NCBI GenBank assembly: GCA_965218865.1
Contig: CBDCME010000073.1
Span: forward strand, 496,001 to 560,000
Direction of reading: 5' to 3'
DNA length: 64,000 bases
Source of the DNA: CBDCME01 sp965218865
GTDB taxonomy: Bacteria > Pseudomonadota > Alphaproteobacteria > JAAXGF01
Position 1 is the first letter of the stretch. Each line of letters begins with the position of its first letter. A program made the position numbers and the translations under genes. Under the pieces are notes generated by a model. It ran no database searches, was not told the DNA's origin, and saw nothing but the letters and a program-made list of their open reading frames with translations. This document shows, piece after piece, positions 35,549 to 43,640 of the stretch.

Positions 35549-36286
35549 TCAGCGTGGCGGCGGGCCGTTTGGGGAACCATCGCCGGGCCGGCCGCGATAT
35601 TCGGACAGCCACCCGGCGAGGTCATCGGTCACGTATGCGATGTCGTCGCTGCCTTCCCGAGCCCAGGGATTCGACGTGCGGATCCAAACCGTGACCATGC
35701 CGCGCACGGCGGCGGGAAGGAGATTGCGGGCGATGTCGTCCACCATCAGGCTCGTTGTCGGATCGATACGGTAGCGGCGGATCAGCGCGTCGTACACCTC
35801 GGGCATCGGCTTGGGGACGAATTCGGCGGCGAAGATATCGAAAACATCGCCGAAGTGGTGGGCGATTCCCAGGCGCTCCAGGACCCTGCGGGCGTGCGCG
35901 GTGGTGGCGTTGGTAAAGACGATCTTGGTCCCGGCCAACGCCTCCAAGGCCTGGCTCAAGCGCTCGTCCCGGGGGATCGCCGTGACGTCGACGTCGTGGA
36001 CATAATCCAGGAAGGCGTTCGGTTCGAGCCCGTCCTTGATCATCAGTCCCCTCAGGGTCGTTCCGTAGTCGCGGAAATAGGTTTTCTGCAGTGCCCGCGC
36101 TTGCGGAAGCGAAAGGCCGAATCGGCGCGCGATGAAGACACCCATGCGTTGTTCCACCTGGGTGAAAAGATTGTACCGCGCGGGATAGAGCGTGTTGTCG
36201 AGGTCGAAAAACCAGGTTTCGATTCCGGCGCTTCCCGACGCCCTTCGGCACCCGGCCAGCCCTTGTGGCTTTACCTTCGCGGTCAT
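35549..36286 (-). CDS. HAD-family pyrimidine 5'-nucleotidase-like phosphatase
   Basis: 245 residues from ATG 36286. HAD motif I IETWFFDLDNTLYPARYNLF (nucleophile DxD), a helical cap, motif II IVFTNATTAHARRVL, motif III lysine in FVPKPMPEVYDALI and motif IV SLMVDDIARNL. This is the SDT1/pyrimidine 5'-nucleotidase branch (HAD-IA variant 3.5), which dephosphorylates UMP/CMP. The frame is open further upstream into ccmA antisense, but the ATG at 36286, 35 bp after the ccmA stop, is the sensible start. Confidence 0.9.
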   Translation of the reverse strand: MTAKVKPQGLAGCRRASGSAGIETWFFDLDNTLYPARYNLFTQVEQRMGVFIARRFGLSLPQARALQKTYFRDYGTTLRGLMIKDGLEPNAFLDYVHDVDVTAIPRDERLSQALEALAGTKIVFTNATTAHARRVLERLGIAHHFGDVFDIFAAEFVPKPMPEVYDALIRRYRIDPTTSLMVDDIARNLLPAAVRGMVTVWIRTSNPWAREGSDDIAYVTDDLAGWLSEYRGRPGDGSPNGPPPR

Positions 36287-36321
36287 TTTCCGCCAACCCC
36301 GCGGGCAAGCGCCAAGAGGAT

Positions 36322-36957
36322 TCAGTTCGCGAGCGGTTTGTCGGGACGCAACCGCCGAGCCCCCGGAATGCTGATTCCAGCGTGGGTCGCGACGACGACG
36401 ATGCCGTCGCCCTGGCGGTGTTCGGCAATGAGCTTCTCGACCATTTTGACGGCGCTGTCGTCGAGGGTCACCGTCGGTTCGTCGAGAAGCCAAAGCGGCG
36501 CGGGCGCGGCCAGGATTCGGGCGATGCCGAGACGGCGGCGTTGCCCGGCCGAGAGGAACCGGGCCGGAATGTCGGCGAGCTCTTCGAGGCCGAGTCCGGC
36601 GAGCGCCCCGCCGACCTCGCCATGGCCATAGAAATCAGCCCAAAAGGTCAGGTTTTCCTTTACCGTCAGGGTCGGTTTGAGGGCGTCCAGATGACCGACG
36701 TAGCGGAGCTGGGCGTGATAGCCTTCCGGATCGTCGGCAACGGGTTCCCCATTCCAGGTGATGCGTCCCGCCGAGGGCGCGAGGAGACCGGCGAGCAAAC
36801 GCAACAAACTCGATTTGCCGCTGCCATTGGGACCGTGGAGAACCAGGGCCCCGCCGGGCGGCACCGCCAGGTTCAGGTTGCTGAAGACCAGGCGTTCGCC
36901 GCGCACGCAGGCAAGATGGTTTCCACCCAGCCCCTTCGCCTCGGCGGTCATCGCCAA
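36322..36957 (-). CDS. ccmA: Heme exporter ABC ATP-binding protein
   Basis: 211 residues. Walker A LHGPNGSGKSSLLRLLAG near 37, signature LSAGQRRRLGIARIL near 135, Walker B PLWLLDEPTVTLDD near 155. Length and LACVRGERLVFSNLNLAVPP start match CcmA of the system I cytochrome c maturation pathway, which works with CcmB and CcmC to deliver heme across the membrane. Odd: ccmB is not downstream; a HAD phosphatase follows instead, so the usual ccmABCD order is broken here. Confidence 0.92.
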   Translation of the reverse strand: MAMTAEAKGLGGNHLACVRGERLVFSNLNLAVPPGGALVLHGPNGSGKSSLLRLLAGLLAPSAGRITWNGEPVADDPEGYHAQLRYVGHLDALKPTLTVKENLTFWADFYGHGEVGGALAGLGLEELADIPARFLSAGQRRRLGIARILAAPAPLWLLDEPTVTLDDSAVKMVEKLIAEHRQGDGIVVVATHAGISIPGARRLRPDKPLAN

Positions 36958-37097
36958 GCCTCGGCGCGCGTGGTCGATCGATTATGAAGCCGCGAGAGGA
37001 CGGTCGGGATCATGCCTGGAACCGATGGAAACGAAGACCGCCAAGACTAACACGGCGGACGCGGGCGGCGACAGCCTCGTGGGCCAGTCCCTTCCGC

Positions 37098-37901
37098 TTA
37101 CTTCCCTGACGCCGCCGGACGCCAATCCCCAAGCAGGGCCTGCCAACAGGCTAGCGCCGCGATCGCCGCCGTTTCGGTGCGCATGACGCGAGGGCCAAGA
37201 GAAACGCAAACGGTTTGCGGCAGGGTCTTCAGAAGCGCGGCTTCCTCGGCGGACAGTCCGCCCTCGGGCCCCACCATCACGGCCCAGGGCGCCTCGGTCA
37301 CCCCGGCCAGGGCCGAGGCGATGGGCATTCCGTCACCGCTCTCGTCGCAGAAAAGAAGGCGGCGCCGCGACGGCCACTCGGCGATGGCGCTTTCCAGCGA
37401 TATCGGCGCCAGGCAACGGGGAACCGTCAGGCGGTGGCACTGTTCGGCGGCCTCGATCGCGTTGGCGCGCATGCGCCGCGCGTTGACCCGATGGACGACG
37501 GCGTTGTGGGTCTGCACCGGCAACAACGTCGAGGCGCCCAATTCGGTCGCCTTCATGACAATCAGGTCGAAGGGAATTCGCTTGACCGGCGCCACGATCA
37601 ACCAGAGATCGGGCTCCGGTGATTGGGGACGGCTTTGTTCGCCGACTTCCAGCACCGCGCTGCGGCCTCGCCGCATCTCGCTGATGTGGGCATGCCATTC
37701 GCCGTCGGTGCCGTTGAACAGGAGCGCCGGGTCGCCGGTTGTGCGGCGCATCACGTTTGCCAGGTAGTGCGCCTGGGGCCGGTCGATGACGATCGCCTGC
37801 CCAGCCGCGAGAGGTGCCTCGACGAATAGGCGCAGGGGCCGCCGGCCAGCCGAATCGGGCGTCTCGTCGAGCCGTTGACGGTCGGGCTGAAAGCGGGACA
37901 T
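37098..37901 (-). CDS. rsmE: 16S rRNA (uracil-1498-N3)-methyltransferase
   Basis: 267 residues from ATG 37901 (the frame extends to 37949). PUA-like N-terminal part RRPLRLFVEAPLAAGQAIVI and HYLANVMRRTTGDPALLFNG, then the SPOUT methyltransferase with MKATELGASTLLPVQTHNAV, the SAM-binding knot MVGPEGGLSAEEAALL and CVSLGPRVMRTETAAIAALA. Methylates U1498 of 16S rRNA. Divergent from ubiA; the insertion at 37952 separates the two promoters. Confidence 0.95.
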   Translation of the reverse strand: MSRFQPDRQRLDETPDSAGRRPLRLFVEAPLAAGQAIVIDRPQAHYLANVMRRTTGDPALLFNGTDGEWHAHISEMRRGRSAVLEVGEQSRPQSPEPDLWLIVAPVKRIPFDLIVMKATELGASTLLPVQTHNAVVHRVNARRMRANAIEAAEQCHRLTVPRCLAPISLESAIAEWPSRRRLLFCDESGDGMPIASALAGVTEAPWAVMVGPEGGLSAEEAALLKTLPQTVCVSLGPRVMRTETAAIAALACWQALLGDWRPAASGK

Positions 37902-37951
37902 AGTGTATTCTACCATGGCGGAAAAATCCGAAACCGTAACCGCCGTCACTA

Positions 37952-39358
37952 TGTCGATAACACGTGATATGGCCGGTCAATGTAACAAATGATCTGTCCG
38001 GCATTAGAACTCCTCCAGAAAGTGGAGGAGCTGATGCGCCGGACAGAGCAGTTACAGGGGTTGAGATTGATGAAGTTCGATGAGGTTTACGGACGCACCT
38101 ACAGGGGTGAGTTGAGCCAGCTGGAGGCAGCCGAGATCCTGGGCATGTCCGAGCGCACGTTCCGACGCTGGCGCGATCGCTTTGAGGCCGAGGGCGCGGA
38201 GGGTCTTTACGACCGCCGCCTGGGTCGGGTTTCCGCGCGCCGCGCCGGGGTCGACGAGGTGGTGGCACTGTTGGGTCTGTTCGATACCAGGTACCGGCAT
38301 TTCACCGCCTGGCACTTCTGGGAGAAGCTGGTTGCAAAGCACGACGTCACGCGCAGTTACAACTGGGTGCGGCTGACGCTCCAGGCGCACGGCCGGATCG
38401 CGCCGGCGCCGCGGCGCGGCGTGCACCGCCGCAAGCGGCCGCGCCGGCCGATGGTCGGCATGATGTTGCACCAGGACGGCTCCACGCACCAATGGGTGCC
38501 GGGTCAGTACTGGGACCTGATCGTGACCATGGACGATGCCACTTCGGAGATCTATTCCGCCTTCTTCGTCGCCGAGGAGGGCACCATGTCGAGCTTTGTG
38601 GCGCTGCTGGAGGTGGGGTCGGCCATGGGGCTGTTCTGCTCGCTTTATGCAGACCGGGCCTCGCACTATTGGCACACGCCGGAGGCCGGCGGCAAGGTCG
38701 ACAAGGACAATCCAACCCAGGTCGGACGTGCCCTGCAGCAACTCGGTATTGAGCTGATCCCGGCCTATTCGCCGGAGGCCCGGGGCCGCTCGGAGCGCAT
38801 GTTCGGCACCCTGCAGAAACGCCTGCCGCAGGAACTCGATCTCGCCGGCATCACCGATATGGCGGCCGCCAACCGGTTCCTGAAAGAGGACTTCCTGCCG
38901 GCCCACAATGCCCGCTTCGCCCGGCCGGCCGAGGACACAGCCTCCGCCTTCGTGCCGTTCGCCGGCAACCTGGCGGACATCCTCTGTGTGCAGGAGGACC
39001 GTGTGGTCGGCAATGACAACACGGTGCGCTACAAGAACTTGAGCCTGCAGATCCCGGCAGGCCGCCATCGCCACCACTACGTCAAGGCCAAAGTGAGTGT
39101 GCACGAATATCCCGACGGCGACCTTGCCGTCTTCCATGGCCCGCGCTGCCTGGCCCGCTACAAGAAAGACGGCACGCCGATCGAAAGCAGCGAAAGGCGG
39201 GCCGCGTGATCCGCTTCGACACGACCGGCCGGCGCTCTGTGGATAAGTGGACAGCTCGGCTGCGCCGACCTGACCACTTCCCCACAGAGCCAACATCCAC
39301 AACAGAAGCGGTCAAATCATATGGTACATAAACCGGTCAATTCAGTTTGTTATCGACA
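37952..39358 (+). mobile_element. ISNCY-type insertion sequence in ubiA
   Basis: 1,407 bp with inverted ends TGTCGATAACA / TGTTATCGACA, the inner parts continuing CCGGTCAAT-like on both sides. Flanked by a perfect 16-bp direct repeat GTAACCGCCGTCACTA at 37936-37951 and 39359-39374, unusually long for many IS families. The duplication lies inside the ubiA coding start. Confidence 0.92.
38034..39209 (+). CDS. ISNCY-family transposase (HTH plus integrase-type DDE)
   Basis: 391 residues from ATG 38034, chosen because GGAGGAG lies just upstream; ATG 37989 would add 15. N-terminal helix-turn-helix LSQLEAAEILGMSERTFRRW, then rve-like catalytic core: Asp in MMLHQDGSTHQWV, Asp in LYADRASHYW and Glu in SPEARGRSERMFGTLQKRLP, and a C-terminal beta domain. 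Intact and probably active. Confidence 0.9.
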   Translation: MRRTEQLQGLRLMKFDEVYGRTYRGELSQLEAAEILGMSERTFRRWRDRFEAEGAEGLYDRRLGRVSARRAGVDEVVALLGLFDTRYRHFTAWHFWEKLVAKHDVTRSYNWVRLTLQAHGRIAPAPRRGVHRRKRPRRPMVGMMLHQDGSTHQWVPGQYWDLIVTMDDATSEIYSAFFVAEEGTMSSFVALLEVGSAMGLFCSLYADRASHYWHTPEAGGKVDKDNPTQVGRALQQLGIELIPAYSPEARGRSERMFGTLQKRLPQELDLAGITDMAAANRFLKEDFLPAHNARFARPAEDTASAFVPFAGNLADILCVQEDRVVGNDNTVRYKNLSLQIPAGRHRHHYVKAKVSVHEYPDGDLAVFHGPRCLARYKKDGTPIESSERRAA

Positions 39359-40265
39359 GTAACCGCCGTCACTATTGGGTGGTTTGCGCGTATCGTGCCG
39401 TCGCGCTATCAGCCGTACGGGCGGCTTGCCCGGCTCGACCGCCCGACCGGGACCTGGCTGTTGCTGTGGCCATGCTGGTGGGGCCTGGCGTTGGCGGCGG
39501 AGGTCGGGCCCGATCCCTGGTTGATGCTGTGGCTTGCCATCGGCGCCCTGATCATGCGCAGCGCCGGATGCGGCTACAACGACATCATCGACCGCGGCAT
39601 CGACGCCCAGGTCGCGCGCACCCGCGGCCGTCCCCTGCCCTCCGGCGCCCTGACCGTGCGCCAGGCCGGGTGGTTCATCGCCCTCCTGCTGGCCGCGGCG
39701 GTGATCGTCCTCCTGGCGCTCGACCGCTTCGCCGTGATCGTCGCCCTGGCCTCGATTCCGCTGGTAGCCCTCTACCCGCTCATGAAGAGACTGACGTACT
39801 GGCCCCAGGCCTGGCTGGGACTGACCTTCAATTGGGGCGCCCTGGTCGGCTGGGCGGCGGAAACCGGCTCCCTGGCGCCGCCGGCCCTCGCCCTTTACGC
39901 CGCCGGCGTTTTCTGGACCTTGGGATACGACACGATCTACGCCCACCAGGACAAGGAGGACGACGCCCTCGTCGGGGTCAAGTCGACCGCCCTGAAACTC
40001 GGTGCCGCGACGCGGCCGTGGTTGTTCGCGTTTTACGCCGCAAGTCTTGCCGCGCTAGCCGGCGCGGGTGCGCTCGCGGGCCTTTCCTGGCCCTATTATG
40101 GCGCCCTGGCTGTCGTCGCGGTCCATTTCGGGTGGCAAGCCGCGACCCTGCGTCCCGACACCGCCGCCGATTGTCTGGCCAAGTTCGATTCCAACAAATG
40201 GCTCGGCGCCATCATCTTGGCCGCGATCGTCCTCGGCCGACTGTCTTGAGTCCAAATCCTTTAGA

Positions 40266-40297
40266 GCCTGTTCGAATGCGCGTCCGCGCATTTTTTA
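40266..40297. repeat. Dispersed repeat R1, copy c, left part
   Basis: GCCTGTTCGAATGCGCG then TCCGCGCATTTTTTA: the R1 end and its terminator hairpin, 17 bp after the ubiA stop. The rest of this copy is found at 43605 beyond the IS1595-type transposon. Confidence 0.8.
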
Positions 40298-40383
40298 GGG
40301 AATTATATACGAAAGTACCACGATTCCGCTTGCATATCGTGGTACTCTCATGTAAAGTCCTCTTATATCAGGAGGATACGGAC

Positions 40384-41352
40384 ATGACGAAGAAAGCCCC
40401 AGGCAAATCCAATAGGACTGGAATCTCTTTGTTGGAGATTACATGTCTCTTCCCGGACAACGAGACGGCGGAACGCTGGTTCGCGGATAATCGTTGGTCC
40501 GGTAATATCTCTTGCCCGCACTGCGAATCTACAGAGGTTCAAGCCAACGCCCCGCATCCCACGATGCCCTATCGTTGCCGAGCCAAGGATTGTCGAAAGC
40601 GATTTAGCGTCAAGACGGGAACGGTCATGCAGTCTTCGAAGCTCGGCTATCGAGTGTGGGCCATTGCGATCTATCTGAGCTTGACGAGCCTGAAGGGCGT
40701 GTCTTCGATGAAACTTCATCGGGATCTGAGTATCACCCAGAAGTCGGCTTGGCACTTGGCCCACCGTATCCGGGAAGGATTTTACAACAATATTGCTCCC
40801 TTCGGGGGTCCGGTTGAGGTTGATGAAACATACCTGGGTGGACGCGAAGCAAACAAGCACGACCATAAAAAATTGAAGGCCGGGCGCGGCACTATCGGCA
40901 AGACGATCGTAGCTGGGGCCAAGGACCGGGAAACCAACCGGATAAACGCCGGGGTCATCGGAAACACAGACAAGTCGACTCTTCATGGCTTCGTCGAGGA
41001 CAACGCGGCCTCGGGCGCCACGGTCTACACTGACGACCATAAGGGCTATACGGGATTGCCGTTCAAGCATGAGAGCGTCAAGCACTCAGAAGGGGAATAC
41101 GTCAAGGGCGACACCCATACCAACGGCATAGAGGGCTTCTGGGCCACACTCAAGCGCGCTCACAAGGGCACCTACCACAAGATGAGCCCCAAGCACCTGC
41201 AACGGTATGTCAACGAGTTCTCGGGGCGCCACAACTCCCGCCCAATGGACACCGCAGACCAAATGAACGCCTTGGCCGCGGGAATGGAGGGAAAGCGGTT
41301 GCGCTATGTAGACCTGATCGTGGACAACGGATTAGATTCACAAGCGCGATGA
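40384..41352 (+). CDS. IS1595-family transposase
   Basis: 322 residues, ATG 40384 with AGGAGG upstream. N-terminal zinc-binding segment SCPHCESTEVQANAPH and CRAKDCRKRFSVKTGTVMQ, then SMKLHRDLSITQKSAWHLAH and the catalytic domain: Asp in GPVEVDETYLGGREANK, Asp in VYTDDHKGYTG, and the third position in THTNGIEGFWATLKRAHKG (Asn/Glu region typical of the ISXO2-like domain). Complete. Codon use is less GC-rich than the neighbouring ubiA, consistent with recent arrival. Confidence 0.93.
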   Translation: MTKKAPGKSNRTGISLLEITCLFPDNETAERWFADNRWSGNISCPHCESTEVQANAPHPTMPYRCRAKDCRKRFSVKTGTVMQSSKLGYRVWAIAIYLSLTSLKGVSSMKLHRDLSITQKSAWHLAHRIREGFYNNIAPFGGPVEVDETYLGGREANKHDHKKLKAGRGTIGKTIVAGAKDRETNRINAGVIGNTDKSTLHGFVEDNAASGATVYTDDHKGYTGLPFKHESVKHSEGEYVKGDTHTNGIEGFWATLKRAHKGTYHKMSPKHLQRYVNEFSGRHNSRPMDTADQMNALAAGMEGKRLRYVDLIVDNGLDSQAR

Positions 41353-41353
41353 A

Positions 41354-41530
41354 TTAGATATGCCCTCGTTCTTCCCTGAAAGACAGTATTTCCTCGTGTA
41401 CTTGTTGGAACACTATAGGCAGAACATACTTGATTTCCAACCATGTTCTTGTTAATTCTTGTATGGTGGACTTGACTGTTGTACTGTCTTTTGCTGGTGT
41501 CAACTCGAAACCCATTTGTTGCTTGGCCAT
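41354..41530 (-). CDS. Small ORF, 58 residues, transposon cargo
   Basis: ATG 41530 is preceded by AGGAGGATAAAGA, a near-perfect Shine-Dalgarno. Product MAKQQMGFELTPAKDSTTVK, then TIQELTRTWLEIKYVLPIVF and a charged end. It is soluble-looking and helical, not recognised. It ends two bases from the transposase stop in convergent orientation. The strong RBS makes it likely to be translated. Confidence 0.55.
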   Translation of the reverse strand: MAKQQMGFELTPAKDSTTVKSTIQELTRTWLEIKYVLPIVFQQVHEEILSFREERGHI

Positions 41531-41642
41531 TCTTTATCCTCCTGGTTAAGTGAATTCCACTTGACCGGAAGGCAAAGAGCGCCTATGCTCGGAATCGTCT
41601 TGGTTCCAAGTTCCGGTCACGCGATGACGTGACCCTCACGTT

Positions 41643-41688
41643 AATAACTAAGGGTCATCCTCTTGCAGGAGGGTGGCCCTTGGTTATT
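41643..41688 (+). ncRNA. Long hairpin inside the IS1595 transposon
   Basis: Arms 41643-41662 and 41669-41688, 20 bp each, loop TTGCAG. The arms differ from perfect complementarity at three positions, all of which are G-U pairs if the plus strand is transcribed and A-C mismatches if the minus strand is. That asymmetry suggests a plus-strand RNA structure. No T tract follows, so it is not an ordinary terminator. Function unknown. Confidence 0.4.
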
Positions 41689-41852
41689 AGTGCGAGCGGA
41701 GCATATTTGGTAAATTGGGATTCGTCAATCCCAATGTATGTTTCCGAGCTTTTCTATAATGTTGCCCCGAGTGTGTCTGGTGACGGGAGCATGGACGCCC
41801 GGGGAGGCGCGCTTCATGCCATGCTCCCGCCGTAACTTGGTCTCCGTGTTTG

Positions 41853-42836
41853 TTAATCCGATTGTATGTCGGCGCGACTAGCTGCAAAGGCTCCGCTGAT
41901 TATTTCAGGTCGAGTGTCCGCCATGGTGTTCGGACCTAAATCGAGGATCTGGTTGTTTATAAACACGCCACCAACTTCTTCGTGATTAGGGCCATAGAAT
42001 CGGCCTGACAGCCCTGTGGTATCAAATCCCCCTTGATCTGTTACAGGCACTCCGCGCCAAGAAATGTCTCTGCGACGGGTGTTTGCTTTGAGATCCATGA
42101 TGTTTGTGAATACCACGTCCAGTGCCGGTGAAACCCCGTGTTCGAAATACACGGAAGCATCTCCTCGGACTGGATTCCCTTCCGTATCGAGATCGCTTAC
42201 GTCAATCCCGGCCATAACTCCCTTCCATACGAATGTTTCCGATCCGTGCGGATGAGTCCCCGTGGCATTACCTATGGAGTAGGAATTGAAGAATGTCGCC
42301 TGACTAGGACGAAGGGGGTCGTCCTCGATCAGTTCGCTAACCGTTACGTAAAAAAAGTTGTGTTCCGCCCATCCGGCCCAACCGTGGTAAGAGAAGGTCG
42401 CCACGTCATAGTCAGAAGGCCGAGTGATTCGAGCCAAGTCGACTCCTTCAGATCCTTCTGCGAGCTCGTAGGCTAGTTCTATCGGGTCATTTCCTAGGTG
42501 CTCCAATCCTAAACCATCCGGCGTCTCTTGCACTGATACCGGGTGCCATAGCCTCCCCGGGGCATTAGTAGCAACCGTGTCCGCAAACAGAACGGTATTT
42601 GATAGTTCGATTAACTCGGTCAAGGTTTCAGGAACGGTAGGAGTGACAGGAGTTTTAGGTTCGCTCCCCGGGGTTATCCCGGTTGGTGTTCCTACAATCG
42701 GGGTTTCTATGATCGGGGGCGTTTGCGTTCCTGTTTGCATTCCAGGCGATTCATCTGAACCGCCGCCACCACCGCAGGCGGTTAACCCGAACACGGAACA
42801 AAGTAGAACTGTCCACACGGTAAGCCGAGCGTTCAT
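41853..42836 (-). CDS. Surface lipoprotein with TbpB-like beta-barrel end, transposon cargo
   Basis: 327 residues from ATG 42836 (GAGGG upstream). Signal and lipobox LLCSVFGLTAC followed by five glycines and a long Thr/Pro-rich linker (TPIVGTPTGITPGSEPKTPV). The C-terminal half is beta-rich and contains SGRFYGPNHEEVGGVFINN, the motif that marks TbpB/factor-H-binding-type and other Slam-dependent surface lipoprotein barrels. So it is probably an outer-membrane lipoprotein exposed at the surface. As cargo of an IS1595 transposon it is unusual. No TonB receptor or Slam gene lies nearby. Confidence 0.72.
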   Translation of the reverse strand: MNARLTVWTVLLCSVFGLTACGGGGGSDESPGMQTGTQTPPIIETPIVGTPTGITPGSEPKTPVTPTVPETLTELIELSNTVLFADTVATNAPGRLWHPVSVQETPDGLGLEHLGNDPIELAYELAEGSEGVDLARITRPSDYDVATFSYHGWAGWAEHNFFYVTVSELIEDDPLRPSQATFFNSYSIGNATGTHPHGSETFVWKGVMAGIDVSDLDTEGNPVRGDASVYFEHGVSPALDVVFTNIMDLKANTRRRDISWRGVPVTDQGGFDTTGLSGRFYGPNHEEVGGVFINNQILDLGPNTMADTRPEIISGAFAASRADIQSD

Positions 42837-43048
42837 TTTCAACCCTCTATAATTGAATGACAACCCGACGGGTGCCGGGCCGGTCGCCAAACAACTTGAG
42901 GGATCTCAGAGTTCCCGCTTATTTCCGAACGGTCGTGTAACGGTATTGTATTGAGCGGGCGGCCCGACATGGGCAGCCCTCAAGCTGATTTGGCGATGTT
43001 GCGATTTTGGTTCGGATGGTATAGCGTGTCAACAGGATGGAGGGTCAA

Positions 43049-43237
43049 ATGAGCGAAAAATCGGAATCCTGCCGAACGGTCGAACTAGTCGATCAAAACT
43101 ACCAGCCCAACAAACGAAATTTGAAAGAATCCCTGAAATTTCCCGAGGGAACGACCCCCGAGGATGTCGCCCGACGAATCATGCGTCCGGTCCAGATACG
43201 TACAATCCAGAGGCCGCGCGCGACGAAAATTGACTGA
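43049..43237 (+). CDS. Small ORF, 62 residues, transposon cargo
   Basis: ATG 43049 with GGATGGAGGGTCAA upstream. Product MSEKSESCRTVELVDQNYQP, then NLKESLKFPEGTTPEDVARR and a basic tail. The pattern (short, charged, LKFPEGTTPEDVAR) resembles hypothetical proteins or antitoxin-like helices but I cannot assign it. It is convergent with the 92-residue ORF downstream. Confidence 0.5.
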   Translation: MSEKSESCRTVELVDQNYQPNKRNLKESLKFPEGTTPEDVARRIMRPVQIRTIQRPRATKID

Positions 43238-43274
43238 TAAAGAACGTATTGAACAACTCGAAGCGGATCTATGG

Positions 43275-43553
43275 CTACTCAGAACGCTTCTTCTTACCGG
43301 GTTCAACAAGTCTGTTGCCGGCCAATACCATGCCTGTCTCAGCGCAAAGCTGATGCAAAAAGACCTCCCGGACTCTCGCCGGCTTGCCATCAAGCATTTC
43401 TGGCGCATGCTTGAGGACGGCCATCCGCATCTTATGGTCGATTTCCCCCTGGGATGGAATCGCCTTCACGATGGGCCGTAGCAAGTACAAGACTTCCTCA
43501 GCGGTCAGGACGCTTGCGGGACAGTCACAGGCTTTCTTACCGTTGTCAGTCAT
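43275..43553 (-). CDS. Small ORF, 92 residues, transposon cargo
   Basis: ATG 43553 is preceded by AAGGAGGATCATGTAG, an excellent Shine-Dalgarno, so I prefer this strand over the overlapping plus-strand ORF at 43164-43481. Product begins MTDNGKKACDCPASVLTAEE and continues VLYLLRPIVKAIPSQGEIDH; helical and soluble-looking, no recognised domain. Its start lies 51 bp from the right end of the transposon. Confidence 0.55.
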   Translation of the reverse strand: MTDNGKKACDCPASVLTAEEVLYLLRPIVKAIPSQGEIDHKMRMAVLKHAPEMLDGKPARVREVFLHQLCAETGMVLAGNRLVEPGKKKRSE

Positions 43554-43604
43554 CTACATGATCCTCCTTAGTTCGGCGGCTTGGTACTTTCGCATATAAT
43601 TCCC

Positions 43605-43640
43605 ATTTTTTACGTCTGTTCCAGCCCCCTCCCGGTCACC
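43605..43640. repeat. Dispersed repeat R1, copy c, right part
   Basis: ATTTTTTACGTCTGTTCCAG then CCCCCTCCCGGTCACCCC: the continuation of R1 after the transposon. It ends early at the stop of the membrane protein gene, so this copy lacks the right arm of the large palindrome. Confidence 0.65.

Larger units (their letters stand above)
37914..40249 (+). pseudogene. ubiA: 4-hydroxybenzoate polyprenyltransferase, interrupted near the 5' end by an ISNCY element
   Basis: Removing the element and one 16-bp duplication joins ATG 37914 (MAEKSETVTAV) in frame to TIGWFARIVPSRYQPYGRLA at 39372, giving a full UbiA of about 310 residues. As assembled, the body can only start at TTG 39347 inside the element end (MLSTVTAVTIGW), 300 residues. 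Motifs intact: NDIIDRGIDAQVARTRGRPL and DTIYAHQDKEDDALVGVKST, the two Asp-rich prenyl-diphosphate sites, plus eight or nine membrane helices. UbiA attaches the polyprenyl tail to 4-hydroxybenzoate in ubiquinone synthesis and is normally needed for respiration, so either the TTG start works or only part of the population carries the insertion. Confidence 0.85.
40298..43604 (+). mobile_element. IS1595-family transposon carrying cargo genes
   Basis: 3,307 bp. Ends GGGAATTATATACGAAAG (40298) and, inverted, GGGAATTATATGCGAAAG (43604), matching at 22 of 23 positions. Flanked by a perfect 8-bp direct repeat ATTTTTTA at 40290-40297 and 43605-43612, the duplication length of IS1595. Besides the transposase it holds a 58-residue ORF, a structured hairpin, a TbpB-like lipoprotein and two further small ORFs. 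A plain IS1595 member is about 1 kb, so 2.2 kb is cargo. It is inserted in the T tract of repeat R1. Confidence 0.93.

Noticed and set aside
41629..41835. Plus-strand ORF of 68 codons in the IS1595 transposon
   Set aside because: It is a translation of the long hairpin and has no RBS.
43164..43481. Plus-strand ORF of 105 codons overlapping the 92-residue minus ORF
   Set aside because: The minus-strand ORF has AAGGAGG at the right distance; the plus-strand one has none. I could not exclude it fully.
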